Shown piece by piece: positions 43,261 to 55,147 of a stretch of DNA of 64,000 nt (the stretch's first letter is position 1; each line of letters opens with the position of its first letter). The DNA is from Lunularia cruciata (taxonomy: Eukaryota > Streptophyta > Marchantiopsida > Lunulariales > Lunulariaceae): NCBI GenBank assembly GCA_948567375.1, contig OX419755.1, forward strand, positions 8,499,001-8,563,000, given 5' to 3'. The position numbers were made by a program, and so were the translations under genes. Below the pieces are notes generated by a model. That model worked only from the letters and a program-made list of their open reading frames with translations. It searched no databases and was not told the DNA's origin.

Positions 43261-44084
43261 CCACGTCAACTTCTCTTCTCAAGGTGGGATGAAAGTGAGA
43301 CACCATTCTATTGCACTCTGCCAAATTGAGCAAATTCAACCTGAGGTAGAAATGTGCTGCAAATGGCACGATGTAGTGTAGAGGTGACTTATCCCACAAA
43401 TTCCACACCATTTGTCTCGTCCTCCCATGGAAGCACCTCGCCCAATTGATAGGTTCACTTGCAAACATCTTATAGAAGAACACCACTTGGTGTTTCATCA
43501 TATAAGTCGTTCTCTCCGGCTTCAAGATTGCCATGAAAGCACTCACAATCCCTCTCTCCAATGGATCTTTGTAACTCTCGACCTTATACCCATTCTTTGT
43601 TCTCTTTGAAGAGAAGGCATCCCTCACCTCTTGGGTTTCTTTGGCTACCTCTCCCTTCCCCAAGAACGTGGCACCCTGCTCCGTACCTACCTCTCTTCCG
43701 AGCACCAATCTCCAATCCGACTCTGTCCAGCGAGCCGGTTTTCCTCTCTTCCCCTCTTCCTTGAGGCCATTGAGACACTTACTCTTGATTATCTCGATCA
43801 TGAAACTTGGAAAACTTACGTTCCAATTCCACGCCAAGAAGGTGATCCCAAGTCGGCTCAAGACTTTGATTCTCGCGATCACATCTAACCTCCAAATTGC
43901 ATGATTTCTCACTACAAATTTGGATTTCTTCTTTCCTCCTCCCATCTTTCCTACTTCCTCATTGTCTCTTGGTTTAACTCTCTTGAATTCTCCTCTACAC
44001 ACTAGCGCGTCTTCAACTCTACTTCCCTTCCCATGATCTCAAGCAGGATGACTCCTCAACGGTGAAGGAAAAATTCCTCAACAT
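43261..44084 (-). pseudogene. LTR-encoded protein, N-terminal domain (E6 3' LTR)
   Basis: The ATG is at 44084 (MLRNFSLTVEES), with a frame change near 44010. A long clean frame then has KFVVRNHAIWRLDVIARIKV, FLAWNWNVSF, ILKPERTTYMMKHQ and INWARCFHGR up to VSHFHPTLRREVDVEE, where family C interrupts. It has no stop over about 250 codons, making it the best-preserved copy of the N-terminal domain in the window. Confidence 0.87.
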
Positions 44085-44554
44085 TGCTTCATTGTTAGCC
44101 CGATTTTTATAAAGTCGTGCCTTCTTTGTCTCTCTTCAATTCAAGTTTCTACCAAGAAATCACACCTCTTGCATGCATTTGTCACTGTCAATTGTACTTC
44201 ACGCGTATGGCCACCGGTTTTGAACGGTCCTTTCTTGAATTTCTCACCCCAAAGAAAGGTTGTTACAATGTCTTTGCCTTGGGTTGAGCTCCCCCCTGAT
44301 ACAAAGCCTTCTTACTTTGGGTTGTATGCTGACAGGGCAAGTCCGAGTACTTTGCCTTATGACCCGAAGCCACTTTACCTCAAGTTTCATTTCAAAGACT
44401 CTTTTCTTCGCCTTCTTTAGTCATACAGGCGCAATCCAACTTCTCTATACACTTCTTCTTCTCCATTTTGAAAAAAACAAAAAATGTGGGTACCACATAC
44501 CCTCTCTCTCAAATGTGAGTGTCCTCGCGAACATAGACCTCGAGTGTCTTAGAG

Positions 44555-45822
44555 ACTTCCGAGTCTATGGTCCAATATCTCCAAACTCTCCACCCGTTTA
44601 CTCGAGTGGCAAAAGGATTGCCCTTGAGGTCTACAAGCTGCATGGACCCATTTTCATAGAGATGAAGAACTTGATAGGGCCCCATCTATCTCAAATGCAA
44701 CTTGCCTGGAAAAAATATTTGGCAATTGTCATATAACAAAACCAAATCTCCTTTGCATACATCCATAGGCTTGATATGCTTATCGTGCCTGACTTTCCTC
44801 CGTGCTTGTACTTCCTTCGTGGTTTTCATTGCATCGTCTCTTTTCTCTTCTAACCACATTACTTGATGGATCCGAAGATCTTGGCTTTCTTCCTCCAACA
44901 GTCGTTCTTCGCAAAGAATCCGATATGTCGGTACTTCAAATTCAACTGGTAGTATGGGATGCAAGCCATATGTTAAGAAGTATAGAGTTTTTTTGGTTGT
45001 AATCTTTTCTATTGTTTGATATGCCCACAACACGGTTGGTAATTTTGTATCCTAGTCATAAGCATAATTGACAGTCACCTTATTCAAAATTTTGCAAAGT
45101 AACCCATTTGCCTTTTCCGTTAAGCCATTTGCTTTTGGGTTATAAGGAGTTGTCTTCTGATGTTTAATCTGAAAGTACTTGGTTAATGCCTCTATTACAG
45201 AGTTCAAAAAATGTGTCCCTCGGTCACTGACCAATTCTAGAGGACACCCATATCGGGAGATGATGATTTAAAAGAAAAATTCCGCCATAGTTTTGGCATC
45301 ATCTCTACGAGTTGCTTCAGCTTCAACCATCTTGGTAGTATAGTCAGTGCAAACCAAAATGTATTGCTTTCTTGTGACTCGGGTCATTCGTTGAATGGGA
45401 CTCACAAAATCAATCCCCCATTTCTCAAATGAGGCCAAAGGCAAAATTGGTCTCAAAGGCCATTGAAAAGTAGCCATTGGCTTCCCCATTCTTTGACAGG
45501 CATCATAGCTTTGGATATGAGCATGCGTGTCTTTGTACAGCATAGGCCACCAATACCCCGCCAAAAGAATCTTCTTTACGGTATTCTTCAGAGCATAGTG
45601 TCCTCCCGATGCTTTGGAGTGTAAAGATTCAATCACTCCTCCTACTTTGTATGACTCCAAGCATTGCCAAAGTACTTTGTCTTTGCACATCTTGAATACA
45701 ATGCTGAGTTTGAGCTGGTATGGCCCCATTTTCCTGAGAAAGAATGCCCTTTGCTCTGGGTCCATCCCTTCAAGACAATGGAGAGTATGCAGATAATGAT
45801 ATTTTGCTGCATACCTCGTACT
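44555..45822 (-). pseudogene. E6 integrase
   Basis: Minus strand. The zinc module HX6H and YDAC (45600-45500), GIDFVSP, YILVCTDYTTKM, SDRGTHF and KANGLTEKANG (45234-45052) keep all catalytic D, D, E residues with DX35E spacing. The C terminus follows (45033-44686, LWAYQ, LPVEFEVPTYRI, LHLR, then the GPY-type motif). Frames are split at about 45268 and 45050 by stops. It is the only family A integrase here that retains the catalytic Glu. Confidence 0.88.
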
Positions 45823-46600
45823 TCACATTGCTGTTAATTGATATAACTCTTTGTCAGGGAACCAATTGTCAATTTCCCACTCCTGGTCTTGAGTTTCTAA
45901 CCTGGACAGGAAGTCCGCATTTGAATGCAAAGCTCCCTTCCTTACTTGTACAGTATATGTGAATTCTTGTAACAACAAGATCCATCTTGCAATTTGCCTG
46001 GACAAACCTGCCTTCTTGACCAAATGTTGCAATGCATAATGGTCAACATAGAAGACAAACTTGTATCCCAATGGGTAGTGGCAAAATTTCTTGCAGGCAT
46101 ACACCATCCCGAGTGCTTCTCTTTCAGTCATCAAATAGTTCTTTTCAGAAATTGAAAGTTGTCGGCTGGCATAATACATTGGGTAGTCCTTCTGACATAG
46201 AAGACAAACTTGTATCCCAATAGGTAGTGGCGAAATTTCTTGCAGGCATACACCATCCCGAGTGCTTCTCTTTCAGTCGTCGAATAGTTCTTTTCAGAAA
46301 TTGAAAGTTGTCGGCTGGCATAATACATTGGGTAGTCCTTCTCGTCCTTCTGACTTAAGAAAACACCAATGGCCATGGACGAAGTGTCCACATATACATG
46401 AAAAGAGACATCCTAATTTGGGGCTCTCATAACTGGTGCTTCAACCAGCTTCTTCTTCAACACCTGGAAAGCTTCTTCTTGATTTGCTTCCCACAGATAG
46501 TCTTCGGATTTGTTTAGAAGCTTTGTAAGGGGTGCAGCAAGCACTGCATAATTTGACACGAAGCGTCTATAGTATCCAACATGTCCCAAGAAGGCTCTCA
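45823..46600 (-). pseudogene. E6 RNase H with internal duplication, RT deleted
   Basis: Minus strand. MDTSSMAIGVFLSQKDEKDY (46391), TEREALGMVYACKKF and NADFLSR are present. A 149-bp tandem duplication (46047-46344) repeats the YASRQLSISEKNY to YKFVFYV part and shifts the frame. The frame ends at TGA 45823-45825, the stop shared with E1 and E3. Upstream, DEIDKYF joins straight to ELRAFLGHVGY at about 46605, so the whole RT palm (about 0.65 kb) is missing. Confidence 0.88.
46047..46344. repeat. 149-bp tandem duplication in E6 RNase H
   Basis: Units 46047-46195 and 46196-46344 both begin catagaagacaaacttgtat and are about 96% alike by eye. E1 and E3 have one copy. Confidence 0.92.
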
Positions 46601-47894
46601 GCTCCCGAAGTACTTGTCAATTTCATCTTTCACCAAAAGCGAGTACTTTGGGTTCAGGCGGTATTGTCTCTGCCGAACCGGAACCGCACCTTCAACCAGA
46701 TCAATCCAATGTTCTCCAAATTCTTGTGGAATACCCGGCATTTGATCAATAGACCAGGTGAATACATCTTGGAATTCTATGAACAAGGTAGTGTATCCTG
46801 CCAACTCCTCCGAAGTGACTGTCTTTGAAATTTTTAAAATTTTACCTTCAGTCAAGACAACATCTTGAGAGTCATCGGGGTTGATGACTCCTTCAACATG
46901 GCTTACTCGGCTTAACCCAAGGCAAGCTGCCATCAAACCTCCTTCTTCCAAGTCAGGTTCACCCGAGGCGAGGTCATATGGATCTTTGTCTTCCACATCC
47001 ACCTCGTAGCATTCCAAATAGTTAACTTGGACTTCGTCTTTAGATTTGTCTAAGGATGAAGACGATGAGTCTTCAGATTTGTCCTCCTCTTTTGACGAAC
47101 TTGTTTCCCCAAGATAGGGAACTTTTGTCCAACTCACAGTCACCAGCTTCTGAACTTCGGACAAAATGTCCTTGAATCTTAACTTCTGCTGATGCCAATC
47201 CAACACAACTTGGGCATTGTACAACCAAGGTCTTCCGATCAACAGAGGGTAACCAGTCTTTGTCACTGGTCGCAACACATTGTAATTCAACTTGAAGGGC
47301 ACCCCTCCAATGATCGTGGTATGTTTGACAGCATGCCCAAAGGCTGTCTCTTGGTTTGGTTTGCAAATTTCAAAACTCGGGGTGTTGGCTCAAACGTATG
47401 ATACCCGAGTTGATTTGTAGTGTCCTCGGTCATGACATTCACACCGGACCCCAAATCAATGGGTATTGATGTGATCATGCACCTTGCAATCTCCGCATCA
47501 ACCTTGGGAGATCCCAGATCTTCTTGTTCAATATGATAGATAGCGAGCAGGTCCTTCTTTGACATCGACCTCACCTTCTTAAGGGCCAAATTCAGCTGCT
47601 TCTTGTACAACTTGTTGTCTTCCCACAATTCCTTGAATGTATCATTGGCATTTGTGGCTGCCAAATCCGCTACAATATCGTATTGGGGTACTCCTCCCAA
47701 TTTGACCATCTTTGCCTTTGGCTTTCGGTTTGAAGTCTCTCCATGTTCCATTTTGACTTAGAGACATTTCAAAATGGTGACGGGAATGCTAATGGCCTTA
47801 ACCCAATGTTCCTTAGGTTGGCCCACCTTGGCTTGGATTAGACCCTTTACTTCAGATCAGATGTCCGCCAAGATGGAGACTTTGTCTTCATCTC
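46601..47894 (-). pseudogene. E6 gag C terminus, protease and linker
   Basis: Minus strand. Gag C terminus and protease (47751-47287) carry MEHGETSNRKPKAKM and SIPIDLGSGVNVMTEDT (D-L-G as in E3). Then comes MPFKLNYNVLRPVTKTGYPLLIGRPWL, the acidic linker (SSSSSLDKSKDEVQ, DVEDKDPYDL) and the pre-RT part up to 46598. The long frame 47302-46598 is open. At 47894 the gag reading is cut by E5. Confidence 0.87.
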
Positions 47895-50800
47895 TGTGGT
47901 GCCCACATTTTTTGTTTTTTTCACAATAAAGGAGAAGAAGTTGTATAGAGAAGTCGGATTGCGCCTATATGGCCGAAGAAAGTGAAGAAAAGAGTCTTTG
48001 GGATGAAACCCAAAGTAAAATGACTTTGGGTCATAAGGCAAAGTACTCAAAAATACCCTATCAGCATACAATACAAAGTAAATTGTCTTTGGATTGGGGG
48101 GAGCTCAACCCGAGGCAAAGACAGTCTAACAACCTTTCGTTGGGGCGAGAAATTCAAGAAGGGGCCGTTTCAAAACTGGCAGCTCATACGCGCGAAGGTT
48201 GATTGACAGTGATAGGTTCATGCCGGAGGTGTGATTTCTCGGTAGAAACTCGAAGTGACAGAAGACAAAGAAGCACAACTCTATAAAAATCAAAATTGCA
48301 ACGACAAAATGTCGAGCAATTTTCCTTCGCCGTTGAGGAGTCGTCTTGCAGGTGATCGGGGAAAGGGAAATAGAGTTGGACTCGTGTTAGTGCGCAAGGG
48401 AGAAGTCGCGAGAGTGAAATCAAGAGAAAGTGAGAAAGCAGAAGAGATGGGAGGAGGGAAGAAGAACTCCGAATTTGCAGTGAGAAATCATGCAATTTGG
48501 AGATTAGATGTGGTAGCAAGGATTGAAGTCTTGAGCCGACTTCGGATCACATTTCTGGCATGGAATAGGAACGTGAGTTTTCTAGGATTCATGACAGAAA
48601 TCATCGAGAGTAAGTGTCTCAATGGACCCAAGGAAGAAGGGAAGAGAGCAAATCCGGCTTGCTTGACAAAGTCGGATTGGAGACTGGTACTCGGGAAGGA
48701 GGCGGGCTCGGAGCAGGGAGCCATGTTCTTGGGGAAAGGAGAGATAGCCCAAGAAACTCAGGAGGTGAGAGATGCCTTCTCGTCGAAGTGAACAAAGATT
48801 GGGTACAAGGTGGAGAGTTACAAGGATTATTGAAGAGAGGGATCATGAGTGCTCTCATGGCAATTTTGAAGCCGGAGAGAACGACTTATGTGATGAAACA
48901 CCAAGCGGTGTTCTTCCATAAGTTGTTTGTAGGAGAGCCTATAAATTGGGCAAGGTGTTTTCATGGGAGAACGAGGCAGATGGTGTGGAATCTGCGGGAT
49001 AAGTTGCCTCCACATTACATTGTGCCATTTGTAGCACACTTCTACCTCAGGCTCAATTTGCTGAACTTGGCGGAGCGGAATTGGATGGTGTCGCACTTCC
49101 ATCTTGATGTTCGGAAGGAGGTCAATGTCGAGGAGCAGCAGTTCATTCTCCAAATCCAGAGCATGGACGACTACTGCTCGAAGACAGGGAAAAACGTGGA
49201 AGTCGTAGTGAGTACCCCAACAAAGAAGAAGACTCGGCAAGCAGAAGCCGAAGAAAGCAAGAAACCTCGGAAGATGTAGAGAAGTAACCCGAGGCGAGGA
49301 ATGGTGGTAATTGAGTCAGAAGATGAAGACTCAGAAGGCGAGGCCGAGCTCAAAACGGAGGACTCGGAACATGAGGAGGAACCTGAGCTGACACTGCAGA
49401 GCGGAGATACGAGCAGTGACAATGAAGACGATGGAGAGATGACCTCGGCGCCAGCGGCTAATGAAGAATACGAAGAAGAAGTGCAAGCTGAGGTAGAAGC
49501 CAAAGACAATACAGCGCTGGAAGACGAAGTACCAGTGCCAGAGGACAAGAGTATTAGACCCAGAGTACCCTAAACTCCTCGCAGTACAGCAAGGAGTTTG
49601 CTCGCGACGTAAGGCAAAGTGTGAGGCGGAGCCGAGTAGAATGAAGGAAGAGGCAGAAGAAAGTTTGGGCAGTGAGGCATCGATCCCGATACGAAGACTC
49701 CAGAGAAGAAGGCAAGTATCAAGAGAACACGAGGAGAAAAGAGAGACCACTCCGCGGGAGGAAGAAGTTGCCAATGATGGAGTGGAGTACCTGCGAGAGG
49801 TAGTGTGTCCGTTGTTGGTGAAGTTGGAGCACAAGAAGAAGGAGATGCAGTTGACTTGTCTAGAGGTAAAGACTATATTGCAGGTGGTAGTAAGATTAGA
49901 AGAAGAGAATTTGGAGTTGAAGAGGAGTGTAGCCCGAGGTGAGGAGGAGAGAGAAGTACTGCGAGCACAGGCAGTAGAGAGAAGTCAGGTAATTGAAGAC
50001 CTAAAGAGAGAAGTGAGCTATCAAGAAGATCTTACGAGGAAGAGTGACATAGCAAGAGAGAGACAGGTAGCTGAATATGAGATCTTGAAGCAGCAGTTTG
50101 CTGATTCAAGAGTAGAGCTTATCTATGCTATGGCAAAGGTAGCAGCGAAAGATCAAGAGCTTGATAGAGTGATGGAGAGTATGGAGGAGAAGAAGCAACT
50201 CTGGCAAAGAGAGTTGGCTGCGCGGGGTAGAGAAGAAGAAAGTTTACGAGAGTTACTTCATAATCAGGAAGAGAAGATTGAACAGAAGGAGAAAGAGAAG
50301 GAAGCGGTGAAAGCCGAGTTCGAGGCAGAGTTGGAGATGTACCAAGAGGAATGGCTTGCAGATCAAGAACAAGAAAGGAAGACAATATTGGAGCCATTGA
50401 AGGAGATAGTCCTCAGGGTGAATGCAATGTTAAGTACAGAAGCTAACGTTTGAATTGAAGAAGCGCGTCTGCACGAGTTGAAGTTGTTGGTGCAGGAGAC
50501 GAGGCAAAGACAAGCAAAGGACACTAAGATGAATGCCTTGATAATTAAATTAAGAACTCGGGTAGACAGAAAGGTTTTGGAGGTAGAGGATAACATTTCA
50601 ATTAGATTAGACTTAGTGAAAGTAGAGCTAGAAAAACTTCAAAACGATGTTAAAGCAAAACCTGAAGTAGATAACATAGGAGTCCAAATGTCTTCGGAGT
50701 TGCCCTCAGAGACATTAGAGAAGAGTGGGTTGGGAGATAAGGAATTAGATAGATTACCCACTAGTGAAATTTCAGATCAAGAAAGAGAATTGCTGGATCT

Positions 50801-51704
50801 GGTAGAAGATGTTGGAGTTGTGAAACCTGAGGAAAATGTATTAGGAAGTAAGATTACTTTGGGTTCGGGTTTGAAAGCCGAGGAAGAAGTAGACATTGGA
50901 TTGGATTAGTAACAGATTTGAGATTTGAAGAGACAGATATGAAAGGTTGCATTGTCATTTTGGATCTGTAGGTTAGAACAGTTGTTGTAGAACGGTATAG
51001 TTGTTAGAACTGTCAATTGCTTCACTATTTAAGAGTGGCATTCGCAATCAGATTTTGTTCAGTGCTCATAATTTCTGAGAATAGATAAAGCAAAGTGCTG
51101 TGAAGCAGTGCTTGTCGCTTGAGCTTGATTCCGAGTATCAACTTTGCAATTGTGTTTGTGAGTGTGTGGAGAAATTCAAAGTGCAAGTCAGTGTGCTTGT
51201 TGGATGTTGGATTCCACAGCCTTGATCTTCATTCTGTCTGTTTGATCCTGAGTGAAGTGCAATCAAAGCAATGCCTTGACTGATCTGAGAGGAATTGTAG
51301 TGTTGGTAGTATTCTGCATTTGTGAGTGCAGTGCAAAGTTGATGTGAAGCAATTTTTGATCGAGGAAGTTGTGCCTTCAGTGAGGGGTGGAACATAATTC
51401 TGAGGCAAAGTCGTTTTGCAATGAAGTGCCATTTTTGGGAGAGCCTAAATCATCACAATCAAGATTGTTTGGAAAGATTTGACGGAGTTGTGATTAAGGA
51501 GTGTTAATTTGTGACAAGACTGTGAGTCAGTGCTTGTTACTCTCTTCTGGGTGTGGTTTCTACTTGAGAGATTAAAGACGCAACCAAGAAGAACTACATT
51601 GTTATTGTTTGACTTTGTATTTGGACATTTCTGACTCGTATCTCTACAGGAACAAACTTTACTTACCCGATTACCGCAAAAGTGATATTTGCCGGGTTGT
51701 CACA
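47895..51704 (+). repeat. E5 5' LTR, 3810 bp
   Basis: It starts TGTGGTGCCCACA and ends TTGTCACA. The TATA box is at about 48280-48287, the ORF at 48309-50909 and the second box near 51028. Length and layout match E3, which confirms that the ORF is inside the LTR in an independent copy. Confidence 0.93.
48309..50909 (+). pseudogene. LTR-encoded coiled-coil protein (E5 copy)
   Basis: ATG 48309 (MSSNFPSPLRSRL) to TAG 50907. Lesions: TGA 48789 (Arg codon in other copies), a 1-bp deletion near 48830, TAG near 49277, a frame change near 49600 and TGA at 50451 (Trp in others). The piece 49641-50453 is the cleanest coiled coil in the window: 270 codons of Glu/Lys/Leu-rich heptads with SIPIRRLQRRRQVS at its start, CLEVKTILQVVVRLEEEN, and ILEPLKEIVLRVNAML near its end. 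The following 50478-50909 is the intact C-terminal tail (VDRKVLEVEDNISIRL, SDQERELLDLVEDV). Confidence 0.87.
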
Positions 51705-51711
51705 TGATTTT

Positions 51712-51729
51712 TGGCACCGCTACCGAGGA
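51712..51729 (+). other. E5 primer binding site (decayed)
   Basis: TGGCACCGCTACCGAGGA follows the LTR end by seven bases. It differs from the E3 site by transitions at three positions. Confidence 0.8.
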
Positions 51730-51792
51730 TACAAATCTCGGAAGTGGAAGAATACGAAGCCAAATTGGAAACTGGGTATCAATGCAATATGA

Positions 51793-53780
51793 ATGTCTGC
51801 ATTGAGAGAACAACGTGAAGAGAGAGCTTGAAGACGAGCACTTCAGCGTGAAGAAGACAAACGTCTGAACGTCCCATCCATTGTTGACAAAACTGAACAA
51901 AAGGCGTTGGAGTTTCAACTCCTTCACAAAGTGCAAGAAGCCCTGCGAGAACTTGACCACAAGAAACGCGAAGGCGGTTGGCAAGGCTACTTTGCATCTC
52001 CCTCTTCTTCCAAGAAGAAGAAAGAATCGAGTGGGCAAACATATGCATTGCGGCCCAATACACCAACTTCCCCTAGAGCTATAAAGGAAGTTGTTTCCTT
52101 GAAGACCTTTGTTCGAGAAAAGACAGCACAAACACGTACTGAAGACGAGTGTCAACATCTTCTACAAACTATTCCTCGGTTGTCCCAAAGGAATTTTGAA
52201 GAACCCATCAAAGGTGTTGATCCTGAATCTTCCACTCGGGTTGAAGTTGACACCCTCATAGCAGAAATTGTCAAAGAAGACCCTACCTTGAATTTGACAA
52301 ATTGGAATCCCTGGGCCGACAACACGACATCAATTCTAGCCAATCCTTCCGTTCCGTCAAGTTCCACATTACCTCAGCCAATCGCAATGCATCAAACGAT
52401 GACTTTGCTTCCTGTCACCCGACACGCCTATCAGAAGTACAAGGGGACAGAACAAGACGAAGACCCCGATGAATTCATCAAAGAATTCAAAGTCATCTCC
52501 TTTGCTAACAAGGAGCATGACTCGGCGGATCGACTGGGAATTTTCCCAAGTCTGCTCCGCAAGAAAACTCGGAGCTGGTACACCCATGTGACCTAGAAGG
52601 GGTTTGTACCAGCGGACTGGGCAGACTTGAGAAACAACTTCCTGGAACAATTCCAGGAAGTTGACTACGATACGAGTGTCTTTGCGGCACTCAACGATTT
52701 GGACAGTGGCAAGAAGGAGAAGTTGAGAGACTACTCTGAACGGTTCATGGCACTACTGAACCGAGTTCCCAAGCAATCGGGGGTGGTGGGTTACTCCGAT
52801 GCCCAAGCCATTACCTGGTTCCTTGAGGGTCTTTCACCAGAGATATGAATCTTTGCCAGGGAGAGGAACGTAACTTCCCTGGACAAAGTACTCAAACATG
52901 TCGCTCGTTATGAAGCGGCCCACTCTCACTCTGCCGGTAACCCGAGAAATTGGGAGAAGAAAGGCAAGAAGCCCAAAAGGAGAGCTTCGTGCAGCACCTC
53001 CCCGTCTTCGGATGAATCCTCTACGTCTTCAAGCTCTTCTTTGGAATCCAAAGAAGAATCAAAGCCAAGACGAGTCAGAAGACGTGAAGGCAAGAAACCA
53101 GTGACTCCTCCAGCCAAGAGTGTACATAAGGCGGATACGAAGCTGGATGCCCTCATCAAGGAGTTTTTGGATTTCAAGATCCAGATGATTGGGGCTAAGG
53201 ACCAAAGAAGGGCCCCAGCCTTTGGACGGTCTAATGTGTAGTGCACCACATGTGGCAAATCCGGCCACGCCAACACAGAATGCAATACTCGTAATGCATT
53301 CCCGGTGCAACAAATTGATTGGGTTTTGGGATGGAACCAAGACGGGATGAAGAGGCGGTGTACCAAACTCAGGAGGTACAGCCAAGGTCCGAGGTTTGGA
53401 CCCAGGGAGTATAACCCCAATGCTCCTCCATGAAGACCACCGATGAGCAACCAAAATTGGCCTTAGAATGTTGCACCCGGAGCCTGTTATAATTGTGGCT
53501 CGATGGGACATTGGTCCCCAAACTGTCCCGAGCCAAGAAGGCAAATTGGGTATGTTCCCCTGTGCGGAAACTATAAAGGATCGGGGCATACGAGCAACCA
53601 ATGCCCTCACCCACCAAACCCGAAGCCGCCTGTAAAGTATGTACAGACCCCCGCTGAGCATGCAGCACTTCAGCTAAAGGGGGAGACGAATGTAAATTGC
53701 ATTACTCTTGAGGAAGAAAGACCTCAAGAAGGGAGTCCGGCCTCAGAAGGAGAATTGGCCGGACCTTGAAGAAGAAGCAT
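51793..53780 (+). pseudogene. E5 gag
   Basis: ATG 51793 (MSALREQREERA) with a TGA after 12 codons where CGA is expected. The long frame 51907-52596 follows: HKVQEALRELDHKKREGGWQ, TSPRAIKEVVSLKTFVREKT, then RSWYTHVT and a TAG at 52594. The next frame (52627-52848) has EKLRDYSERFMALLNRVPKQ. A Ser-rich basic region and three zinc knuckles follow, the second intact (CYNCGSMGHWSPNC, about 53480); the third has Cys to Tyr. It is the best gag reference in the window. Confidence 0.87.
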
Positions 53781-55019
53781 GATCCCGAAGAACTGAGTAT
53801 GACCTTGTCATCTTCCCGAAAGGCGAAGAGACTGCACCCAAAAGCCATTCTTTCGGTCAAGGAGGAAAAGATCCTCGCAAAAGCCAAAGCCAAAGCCTTG
53901 TAGAAAGAATTAAAGGAGGCATTACTCAGGACTCTGGAACTGAGTTTGGAAGAGGAGACGAAGACGAAGTCTCCAATTTTTCCAGCGGACATCCGATCCA
54001 AAGTAAAGGGTCTGATCCAAGCCAAGGTGGGCCAACCCGAGGAACCTCGGGTTAAGGCCATCAGCAAGCCCGTCACCATTTTGAAGCGTCCCGAAGTCAA
54101 AAGGGAACATGGAGAGACTTCGGACCCAAAGCCAAAGGCAAAGATGGTCAAATTGGGAGGAGTTCCCCAATACAATATTGTAGCAGATTTGGCAGCCACA
54201 AATGCCAACGTTACATTCAAGCAGTTGTGGGAAGATAACAACCTGTACAAGAGACAGCTGAATTTGGCCCACAAGAAGGTGAGGTCGATGTCAAAGAAGG
54301 ACCTGCCGGCTATCTATCGTATTGAGCAGGAAGATTTGGGATCTCCCGAGGTAGACACGGAGATTGTAGGGTGCATGATCACATTGATACCCATTGACTC
54401 TGGGTCCGGTGTGAATGTCATGACCAAAGATACTGCAAATTGACTCGAGCATCATACGTTTGAACCAACACCCCGAGTTTTGAAGTTTGCAGACCAAACC
54501 AGGAGATGGCCACTGGGCATGCTCTCAAACATTACCACGATCATTGGAGGAGTACCCTTCAAGTTGAATTACATCATGTTGCAACCAGTGACAAAAACTG
54601 GTTACCCTCTGTTGATCGGCAGACCCTGGTTGTACAGTGCTTAAGTTGTAGTGGATTGGCACCAGCAGAAGTTAAGATTCAAGGACATTTCGTCTGAAGA
54701 TCAGAAGCTGGTGACTGTGAGTTGGACGAAGGTTCCCCATCTCGGGGAAACAAGTTCATCGGAAGAGGAGGACGAATCCAAAGACTCATTGTTTTTGTCC
54801 TCATACGAATTCGAAGACAAAGTCCAAGTTAATTACTTGGAATGCTACGAGGTAGATGTTGAAGACAAAGATCCATATGACCTCACCTTGGGTGAACCTG
54901 ACTTGGAGGAAGGGGGTTTGATGGCCGCTCACCTTGGATTAAACCGAGTAAGCCATGTTGAAGGAGTCATCAACCCCGATGACTGTCAAGATGTGTTACT
55001 AACTGAAGGAAAACTTTTA
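53781..55019 (+). pseudogene. E5 protease and acidic linker
   Basis: Frame 53946-54443 includes PIDSGSGVNVMTKDTAN, the only family A copy here with the canonical D-S-G protease active site (about 54397). After a stop at 54441, GYPLLIGRPWLYSA and the acidic linker (54651-55034, SSEEEDESKDS, DVEDKDPYDLTL) continue to KLLNLLR. There the sequence ends at the deletion junction, just before RT. Confidence 0.86.
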
Positions 55020-55060
55020 AATTTGCTTCGTTAATTTGTTTAATTTGTTAATTTGCTTCG
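55020..55060. repeat. Deletion junction with filler repeats
   Basis: The direct repeat aatttgcttcg occurs at 55020-55030 and 55050-55060, with ttaatttg repeats between. This looks like templated filler DNA made during end joining at the deletion that removed the rest of E5. Confidence 0.7.
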
Positions 55061-55147
55061 TATTTGACCAATTCTGACTCGTATCTCTGCGGAAATGAAC
55101 TTTACTTAGCCGATTACCGCAAAAGTGATATTTGCCAGGTTGTCACA
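55061..55147 (+). repeat. E5 3' LTR remnant
   Basis: These last bases of a family A LTR (tatttgaccaattctgactc to gccaggttgtcaca) are all that remains of the 3' LTR. Confidence 0.85.

Larger units (their letters stand above)
43256..44497 (-). repeat. E6 3' LTR, proximal part
   Basis: On the minus strand it starts TGTGGTACCC (44497) and runs to the family C insertion. The TATA box before the ORF is on the minus strand near 44110. A purine tract lies just outside (44498-44515, minus strand gagagagaggg). Confidence 0.92.
47895..55147 (+). mobile_element. E5: family A element, plus strand, internally deleted
   Basis: It has a complete 5' LTR (47895-51704), decayed primer site, gag, protease and linker. 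A deletion then removes RT, RNase H, integrase and nearly all of the 3' LTR, leaving the last ~87 bp (55061-55147, ending ttgtcaca). It lies in E6 gag in opposite orientation. Left flank atctc and right flank aaaac differ because the right side of the target was also lost. Confidence 0.88.
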
